64,000 bases of DNA from Thermothielavioides terrestris NRRL 8126. Taxonomy: Eukaryota > Ascomycota > Sordariomycetes > Sordariales > Chaetomiaceae. The stretch is from the NCBI RefSeq assembly GCF_000226115.1, contig NC_016462.1, positions 558,001-622,000 on the forward strand, given 5' to 3'. A program made the translations under genes and the position numbers. The notes under the pieces are model-generated. The model searched no databases. It was not told where the DNA came from and worked only from the letters and a program-made list of their open reading frames with translations. Shown piece after piece: positions 56,910 through 64,000 of this stretch; position 1 is the first letter of the stretch; each line of letters begins with the position of its first letter.

Positions 56910-57530
56910 GGTAAAAATCATAACGAAAAAGTATCTTGACATTTGGTCTTATATATTCCCCAAAACCACCAAATAAACAACCACCTACCCACACTCGGCC
57001 AACAGATTTATCCTAGCTTTGAGGGAAGCAGTTGATCCATTTTACCGGCCTAGCACCTTTTTTTCTTCAGGATAACGCTAGAATCTACACTATAGCTAAG
57101 ACGAATAAGTGGCTCGAACCTAAGTTCTTCTACACCTTGTATATAGCCTAGATTTAAACCCCATTAAACATATATAGAAGGAGATGAAGAGGATCTTGCG
57201 TAGAGACTTCTTAGATCTGTATAAGCTCAAGGACAACGAGGCTAATCGAGCCATTGTAGCCGAGGTATTGAAGACTGCGTGAGAGAGGGTGCCCTAGCAT
57301 CTAATCGACCGGCTGATCGAGTCTATGCCCAGGAGCTTGTAGGCCGTACGCAAGGCCAAGGGTTGCTGTACCAGTTATGAAAGCCCTGTCAAAGAGCTTC
57401 ATTTTGAGCTAGTGATGGCCCAGTTTGGCCTAGGATTGACTGCGTTGTGGGTGTTCTAATATGTCCAGTTAACTGTGTGGTAGGGTGCCAAGATGCGGGT
57501 GTCAAGATACTTTTTCGTCAATGCTTTACC
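56910..57530 (+). mobile_element. Internally deleted Tc1/mariner element relic
   Basis: A 621-bp remnant with inverted repeats of about 33 bp. Both ends share GGTAAA and then ACGAAAAAGTATCTTGACA, read inward. TA duplications lie at 56908-56909 and 57531-57532. The inner part (about 57066-57390) keeps the C-terminal third of a DDE transposase in recognisable but stop-interrupted form: QDNARI-type start, a W-L pair, DLNPI-like ISLNPIKHI-WKEMKR, then LIESMP and AVRKAKG. The catalytic N-terminal part is missing, so it cannot encode an active enzyme. It sits exactly on the boundary with the mutated AT-rich block. Confidence 0.7.
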
Positions 57531-57532
57531 TA

Positions 57533-58611
57533 GTGAGGGCAAGAACACACCTGGACGGTTCAGACCTAAGGGAGGCAATGAAAAACCCAGCGCCTAGGAA
57601 TAATTCAGCTACCTCGCCTGGAATATTTGCTGATTCCTTTGATTTATAGATCTCACACCGATGTATTGCCTGCCGTCTAGTTAGACGTGAGTGCACTGCC
57701 CCGTTCATCGGGCCAGTGGGATCTCATGAATCTATCTAACTGATGGTTCTTCAAGCATCGCAATGCCACTCACGCTTCTGCTAGCTCAACTGAGAGTTTC
57801 TCTGAAAGGCCACATACATCTCCAGCGCCTTACTTGGCTATGTCAATGCTGAGGAAGAGGAGGCGAATGCGCAAGGTATCGAACTCTTATACGGCTACAT
57901 ACCTGATACCGGATGCTACTATATATATAAATAGATGATGACCCCATCTAGGTTAGGCTCTAGGTTAGGGTTGCTCCATACAGGGTTTGCCCTACATAGC
58001 CTATACGCCCCACACACACTACCAAGAATATCTTAGTAGCGGTGGGAGCCTCCCCACTTTGAATCGAACATTACACTTACTATCAATCTTCCTATATACT
58101 GCATTTTGCGTACTACCGCATCAAATGGTAGCTACGATTACAAGATCGCGCTAACCGCCACTCGTTCAACCTATTCGATTCAATCGATCTATTTAATCGC
58201 TTCGAATCGAACTATTCGAGCATTCCGTAAGCGTTGCGACGGCTTACCTGTAGGAGGCCTCTATACGCTACAGAAGTCTACTACAACCATCAACTCTACT
58301 AAGTAGTCGGGTCCAACAAGGATCACGACGGCCACTATACCTCCCTCGCCGAGCGCTATAGCCCCTATATTCTACATAGTTAAGAAAGCTATATCTTAGC
58401 AATTCGCACCCTTTTGATCCGAGGCTCGCCAAGGCTTGTGTCCTACTTGTACTTAGCGACACCCTCGACGCTAGGGAGTCCCCCGGCTAGTATATAGCTA
58501 GTATCCAAAGCTATTACTATGTTCTATACAGTTGTTGGCCACCCCTTTCCAATCTATATACGCCTTTCACTATACTGTTGCTTAGTTTGTCTATTTACAT
58601 TGACTGATATA
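57533..58611. other. AT-rich leader region, possible 5' LTR of the gypsy element
   Basis: I see no gene. A TATA-like TATATATATAAATAG near 57918-57932, an untranslated-looking stretch to about 58610 and a TGGTAGC string near 58126 (which might be a primer-binding site) suggest a 5' LTR and leader, but I cannot fix LTR ends without a second LTR in the window. Confidence 0.35.
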
Positions 58612-61600
58612 GAAAATATACCTTCTAAAGTAGCAAAGGGTTCGGAGAAGCCCTCTAGGCTATAGAATCCTTCGAAAGATACGCTGAGTATACTAGGCGA
58701 CTTTCCTAAACCGACTTTACTAGCAACGGCTCGATCCTCTATAGCTCCGACTATACCCTCGATAGAGCAAGTTAAGGAGCGTGATCTTAGTAGGGAATAC
58801 TAGGTAGCCGAGGCCTATAATACCTAGTGTACCTAGGCCGAATACCTAGTCCTTCTAGCTAATTTAAATTATAGCCTTTACAATATCTAAGACTCTATTA
58901 CCCTCGACTATAATTTATAGAAAGCCGAGGTATCCTTTGTCACTAGGCAAGATTTGTCTAAGGAATTCGATAAAGACGAAGATAGTTATTCTAATGACGA
59001 AGTATCGACCTCGAAGCTTATAAGACTTGGCTAAAACAAGTGGACAATGGAGTATATAGATCGATGTATCGACCGCCTAGAATATAGTCAGATCTAGCTA
59101 ACAGATATATTGACGGCTTAAGTAGCTAAAGTAATTTAGTCGAATATAAAGGATCTAAACTAGAATATACGTTGGATAGAAGCCTATATTACGTATCTAG
59201 AAGGACAATCTATAGCTTGCTCTATAAGAACCTGTTCCTAGGCATCGTAGTAGGCCCAATAGGAGGCTATAGATCGCCTATATATAGAAATTCCATTGCT
59301 ATAGCGTCAACCTTAGCCCGCTGTTTTAGGCCTTAACAATTTGACGTTAAATAGTTTACAACGCGTTTAGAGGCAATGTATACCTATAGAGTATTTTTAT
59401 ACATAGGCTACGCTATAGTTCGGATTAGCTTGAGCCTCGTTGATCAATCAAATTCTGTAGATACCGCCTAGGCTGACCTTAACTATACCGGTTATATCGT
59501 ATACTGGCCTAGAACTGCGTTAACAGGTACTTATATATCTAGTCGGCTAGGGTCCTTACTAGCTAGTATAGCCTTACCCGTTGGCGTAGCTAAACCTACT
59601 AGCTTAGCCTATATAGTCTATTCCTATATAAATTATATACTTGATTCCCAAAGAAGGCGTAGCTATCGGTTTACGATATAACCTTGCTTATAATAGCCTA
59701 TGTTGTATAGAACTACGTTATTAACCGAACCTTCGAAGTAATAGCCCGACGCCCGATAGCCGCTAGTACTAAGACGGTATATTCGACTTTGGCTATACAG
59801 TAGGCTAAACTGAATTTAAGGTTAAACGTAAAGATATTGGAGTATTCGACCCTTTCTACCTAGACCCCGATAGCTTGAGAGTAATCTATGAAGGCAAGGC
59901 AATCATTTATACCGATACTTATCGTTTTTAAGCCTATATCAAGACCTTTATTGAAGATAATGACGACGGATTTGTTAAGCGGCAGATTGTTAAAATGTTT
60001 CCTACGCTCTTTGAAGGTAGAGCCTAACTCTAGTGGTCTAAAGGAATCTCTAATAGCTATCGTCGCTTTTTTAAGGAGTAAGGCCTTAAGGCGATACTAG
60101 AAGCTTTAGGGAAGCGCTTTAAGCTAGATTCAATGGTTGCTATAAAGAAATTCAATACTACCTTCTTATACCTTAAAGACATTGCTATTGACAAAGAAGC
60201 CTTTATAGAATTTGTAGAGCGTAAGTTGCGCTAGGCTTATATAATGAATAATAACGTTGATAGCTCTAATTGGCAAGGCACTATATATTAGATCTAGGAG
60301 TATATAGATCTAAATATCTAGCAATGTATCTGTTATCCCTAGTTTTTTACCTCTCTCGATCAATACTTATATAAGTGGGAGCAATTGTAGGCTATATTTA
60401 AATCTATAGCTATAGCGAAGTTCCTTAACATATAGAAGAAGCTAAGTGGCAAGGATAAGAGCAAAGAGGAAGAAAAGGTTAAATAGGCGCCTCGATATTA
60501 GGCTAATAAGTCTCGAAACAATTATAAGGATCGCTATCGCTATAGTAGCAACTACTACTGCCTAGCCGATTGTGACTATGACCGAGATTAGGACGACCGT
60601 TGTAATTGTAACGATCGCTGCTATAACGACCACCGTCGCTATGACAATCGGTGTAATAATCGGAAAGATCGACACGACGACTGGAAGGACTATTGTAACG
60701 ATCGTAAGCGCGATTGGCACTGCGACTATACGTATTTTGCTGCTAATCCCGAATCTAAGAATAATATCGATACCTCGGATACTACGTTAGAATACTTTGA
60801 TATATCTACTACAGTGTTATCCTTAGAGTTGGAGATCGCCTATATAGTTATCGATTTAGAGTTTATATACTGTAAGTGCTATAAGACTTTCTAAGCTAAA
60901 TCGGAAGTTCGATAGTATATCAAGGCCTATAGAGGTATAGGCCCTAGGCGCGTCTAGAAGAACTATATAGCTAATTAAGCTATACCTAAACGCTATACTT
61001 GTAGCTACTATACTACTGTTCTAGGTTCCTACAACGCCTTATTTTAGTATTTAAAGTCTTGTAAGGACGTAAAGAACAGTATTTTCCGCTACCTAGTAGG
61101 CCCTAGAGAGGAGCCCGTTGCTAAGGCAATAGAACTTATAACCGAGTTAGCCTCCGACTACGAGCCTAAGGCTACGAATGTCGCTTATTAAGTTAAGGAA
61201 GCCCCTACCCTAGAGGCGAATGACGGTATTGACAGCCCTCTAGGCAACTATATCTACCTTCGTATCGCTGTCTATACAAAGGAAGATAGCGAGGAATTGG
61301 AAGTCTACCTCGATCTAGGAGCTAGCTGTTCAATTATCGGCTACAACCTATTAAACTTACTCGACTACTTTATTAAGCGTTGTAAAGGCAAGGTGATAGG
61401 TATAGGTAATAAGAAGCTAGCCCTCTCGTATTAGGCTACTTTTACTATTTTCCTGTCCAATGTAGTAGATAGTAAACCTACCTTATATAAGTTTATCTAC
61501 TTCGCCTAGGTAGTAGATTCCCTAGGACTTAATCTTCTACTTGGTAATAATTTCCTAGATAGCTACTATACTTTAATCGACTATAATACGAAGAAGGTTG

Positions 61601-64000
61601 ACCCCTAGGCCCTTAAGTTCAATATTCTATTCGCTATAAATACGTATTTAGCTCTATATATACAAAAGGTCAAGACTACTTATACGATTATACTTTTACC
61701 GAACTAGGAGGCGGAAATCCTAGTCGAATACAAGCTACTCCTAAAAGGCTGGTCCTTTATATTCTATTCCGACTATCTAGCTATATATTATACTGTAGGT
61801 GAGTTCCGGCGAGTTGGAGAGAAGGAACTAGGGAGGCCCGCCCTGCGTAGCGGGAACGCAGCGCGGGCGCTGCGCATGAGTGGTGTATATAGAGGTGGAG
61901 GGACCGCTTGCCCTCAGTGGCGAGGCGCTAAGTGCCTCTTCGGTGTAAGATTAATAATAATAATAATAATAAATTATACTGTAGTTATAGCTAAGACTGT
62001 AAAGGTGGTCGCTATTAAGAACACCTTACGTAGCATTATTAAGATCTCGAAGCGATACCTAGTAGGTAAGATCCGTGAATGTAAGGATAGCGGTTTCCTA
62101 GTATGTTCCTAGACTTCTGCCCTAACTACGCTAGTAGCGAGTATAGCGATGACTGCGATGGCTACTCTAGCGATAGCCACGGATATTGAACCCCCTTCTT
62201 TAGCAGTGTAGTCTACTATAGTTATGCCTATCAATAGCGAATTCGCCTTTAACGACTATATTGTAGCTATAGCATAGAACGGCTATAGCAAATTATCGAT
62301 GCCCCTAGCTATTGACCTTGCGAAAGCCGTATCTACTAACGAATTCAACGACACTGATTCTACTACGCCGATAAGCGACTACGTCTTCCAACTGGTGTAG
62401 GCCAACGACCTTGAACTAGCTAGCAAGCCATTTGTACTAGAAAAGTAGTCGACACTAGGCCTATAGATAGATCTAAGCTTAGACGAAATTATTACTAAGG
62501 ACGGTGTATATATGTATATAAAGGACCTCGGCACTGCGTAGCGTTTTATCGAGGTTATTAAGCAATATCCTAGCCTCTAGAAGGACGAAGGTCTTGTTCG
62601 GCAAAGCCTAGACGAGCTAATGTATATGCTATTAGTAGAGGGCTAGTAAAACTAGAAGGTCAATGCCCAATCCTACCTACTAAGTAGAAAGGATCGTAAA
62701 GTACTCGATAAGACCTTCGATAGCCTATATAAGCAAGGCTGTATAACCTAGGCTACCTAAGCTACTCCTTTTGTATACCCTATATTTATAGTATAGCGAC
62801 CTAGGTGTAATAGGGAGCTTAAAGGCAGAGTTGTAATCGATCTACAGAGTCTAAACTATATAACGGTGCCTAACAACTATCCTTTACCTTTATAATTGGA
62901 AATCATCGCCAAATTGCGTGGCAAGCACTTTATTATAGCGATCGACGCTATATCGTTTTTCTACTAGTTCGGTATATATCCTCTGTATCACGATCGATTT
63001 ACCTTAATTAGCCTACGTAGCCTTAAGTAGCCTACGGTATACCTAATAGGCTACTGCAACTCGCTAGCGAACGTTTAGTGTATTATAGACTAGCTCTTAA
63101 GGCTATATTTGTTATATACGTAAGCCTTTATCGACGACATTGTAATCTACTTAGACAATGCCGAGGACTATATACGCTACCTAGATATGATATTCAGCCT
63201 CTTCGCCAATAAGAATATCGCCCTCTCACTAGCTAAATTGTATATAGGTTATCTAAGCATAGAGTTGCTTAGATTTTATATTGATAGTCTAGGCTTTACA
63301 ACTATTACGTAGTACGTTAAAGCCTTTAAACAGCTCGCCTTCCTATATACTCTTAAGGCTCTCGAGTAGTATATCGGCGCTATAGGTTTTCTACAGTACC
63401 TGATCCTATACTATACTCAGTTGGTAGAGCCTCTATAGGTTTATAAGACTATACTATTGAGGAAAGGCTATAAGGACGGCTATATTGAGACTAGTAACCC
63501 CTCTAAGAGGACTACTTATTATATAAAAACGACCTTCGAACCTACGCTAGTTAAGAAGCTTTCCTTTAAAGCAATCTAGATAGCGATATATAAGGAAGAT
63601 CTAACTATTTTATACTACTTCGATCCTAATAAGCAGCTCTTTATATAGATTGACGGCTATTTAGAACGTAGATTTGGCGTAATAGTATTCCACTTACATA
63701 ATAGCTACAAATAGGAGTCTAGTACTCTAATTCCTTCGAACTAGGTACTTCTAGTTATATTCCTTAGCCAATGCTTAACGAAGGCCGAGATATAGTATAG
63801 ACCTTTAGAACAGGAGGTCGCCTATCTAGTCTAGGCTGTTAAAAAGCTCTATACTATAATATACTTAGCTAGGCTTCTGGTCAATGTGCTTATAGATTAT
63901 ACCGCTATATATGGCATTGTTGTATAAACCTAGCTCGATACCTCGTCTATAGATCGAGCTAATCGACAGCTTATTACTACTTCTGTTTACCTTTCTAAAT
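58612..64000 (+). pseudogene. RIP-like mutated Ty3/gypsy retrotransposon Gag-Pol, cut by window edge
   Basis: One frame (first base of codons at positions equal to 1 mod 3) can be followed from about 58,612 to the window end. Recognisable parts, in order, are Gag capsid (about 59,800-60,480; LEALGKRFKLDS), an Arg/Asp/Asn-rich nucleocapsid with Cys residues (about 60,540-60,730), retropepsin (about 61,250-61,400; VYLDLGASCSIIG), reverse transcriptase (about 62,820-63,300; RVVIDLQSLN and FIDDIVIY) and the start of RNase H (about 63,600-63,900; KQLF then IDGY). Gag and Pol share a frame. Dozens of stops, nearly all TAG with a few TAA, fall where Gln is expected, and the likely start ATG reads ATA (about 58612). 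No integrase or 3' LTR is in view. It is non-functional as it stands. Confidence 0.85.
61799..61972 (+). mobile_element. GC-rich retroposon insertion (SINE or 5'-truncated LINE end) with 12-bp target duplication
   Basis: A 174-bp GC-rich segment interrupts the AT-rich gypsy frame. The 12-mer ATTATACTGTAG directly precedes it (61787-61798) and is repeated after it (61973-61984). The insert ends in a TAA/TAAT trinucleotide tail (about 61950-61972). A target duplication of that size and a simple 3' tail are the marks of target-primed reverse transcription. I see no convincing tRNA-type A or B box. The insert shows none of the C-to-T damage of its host. Confidence 0.8.

Noticed and set aside
58040..58220. 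TTCGAATCG strings that resemble a tRNA B box
   Set aside because: No matching A box, acceptor stem or anticodon arm could be folded by eye.
59888..60100. 70-codon open frame inside the gypsy region
   Set aside because: It is out of frame with the Gag-Pol landmarks and explained by chance in AT-rich DNA.
58612..64000. TAG read as glutamine instead of stop
   Set aside because: Nuclear genes in the same window (Zn2Cys6 factor, phosphatase, Atg18) end at TAG, so the pattern is mutational.

Overview
The window looks like nuclear DNA of a filamentous ascomycete, most likely a Sordariomycete and perhaps a member of the Sordariales/Chaetomiaceae (taxonomy is inference). Genes are single and widely spaced. 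They have short introns of about 50-200 bp with GT..AG ends and CTRAY-type branch points, and strongly G/C-biased third codon positions. The gene set is fungal: a Zn2Cys6 regulator, Tbf1, Pps1, Atg18, and an OMP decarboxylase with a mid-protein insertion. The right end (about 56.9-64 kb) changes abruptly to TA-rich DNA full of TAG/TAA stops, the pattern left by repeat-induced point mutation (RIP).

Layout. 1-4.2 kb: promoter region and OMP decarboxylase (pyr4, +). 5.1-8.5 kb: Zn2Cys6 transcription factor in four exons (+). 9.15-9.7 kb: decayed small secreted-protein gene. 10.5-14.0 kb: Tbf1-like TTAGGG-binding protein (-). 16.2-18.2 kb: aldehyde dehydrogenase in five exons (+). 18.2-24.5 kb: gene-poor, with homopolymers, tandem repeats and a MITE. 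24.5-25.2 and 29.9-30.8 kb: two coiled-coil proteins (+), with a second, inverted copy of the same MITE between them. 32.7-34.9 kb: Upf3 (-). 35.7-37.0 kb: PP2A-like phosphatase, probably Ppg1 (+). 38.1-39.9 kb: threonine synthase (-). 42.5-44.8 kb: Pps1 dual-specificity phosphatase (+). 47.3-48.9 kb: Atg18 (-). 49.39-49.79 kb: a MITE of another family with perfect 80-bp inverted repeats. 50.1-53.5 kb: AP-2 alpha adaptin in seven exons (-). 54.3-55.5 kb: NDUFAF5-like mitochondrial methyltransferase (+). 55.7-56.4 kb: Arp2/3 subunit ARPC5 (-). 56.9-57.5 kb: Tc1/mariner relic. About 58.6-64 kb: a point-mutated Ty3/gypsy Gag-Pol that runs off the right edge and carries a later GC-rich retroposed insert at 61.8 kb.

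The genes are mostly unrelated housekeeping functions: pyrimidine and threonine synthesis, mRNA surveillance, autophagy, endocytosis, actin nucleation, complex I assembly and telomere/promoter binding. I see no biosynthetic cluster, CRISPR array, tRNA or rRNA. Exon coordinates were chosen by hand so that every join keeps frame. The implied lengths are TF 1041 aa, Tbf1 1128, ALDH 497, Upf3 729, PPP 404, Thr4 547, Pps1 712, Atg18 467, AP-2 alpha 991, NDUFAF5 351 and ARPC5 215.

The most interesting material is mobile: three small TIR elements, of two families, that all carry degenerate TTAGGG tracts in a window that also encodes a TTAGGG-binding protein, and a Gag-Pol frame kept without a frameshift for over 5 kb while riddled with Gln-to-stop transitions and interrupted by an unmutated retroposon with a 12-bp target duplication.
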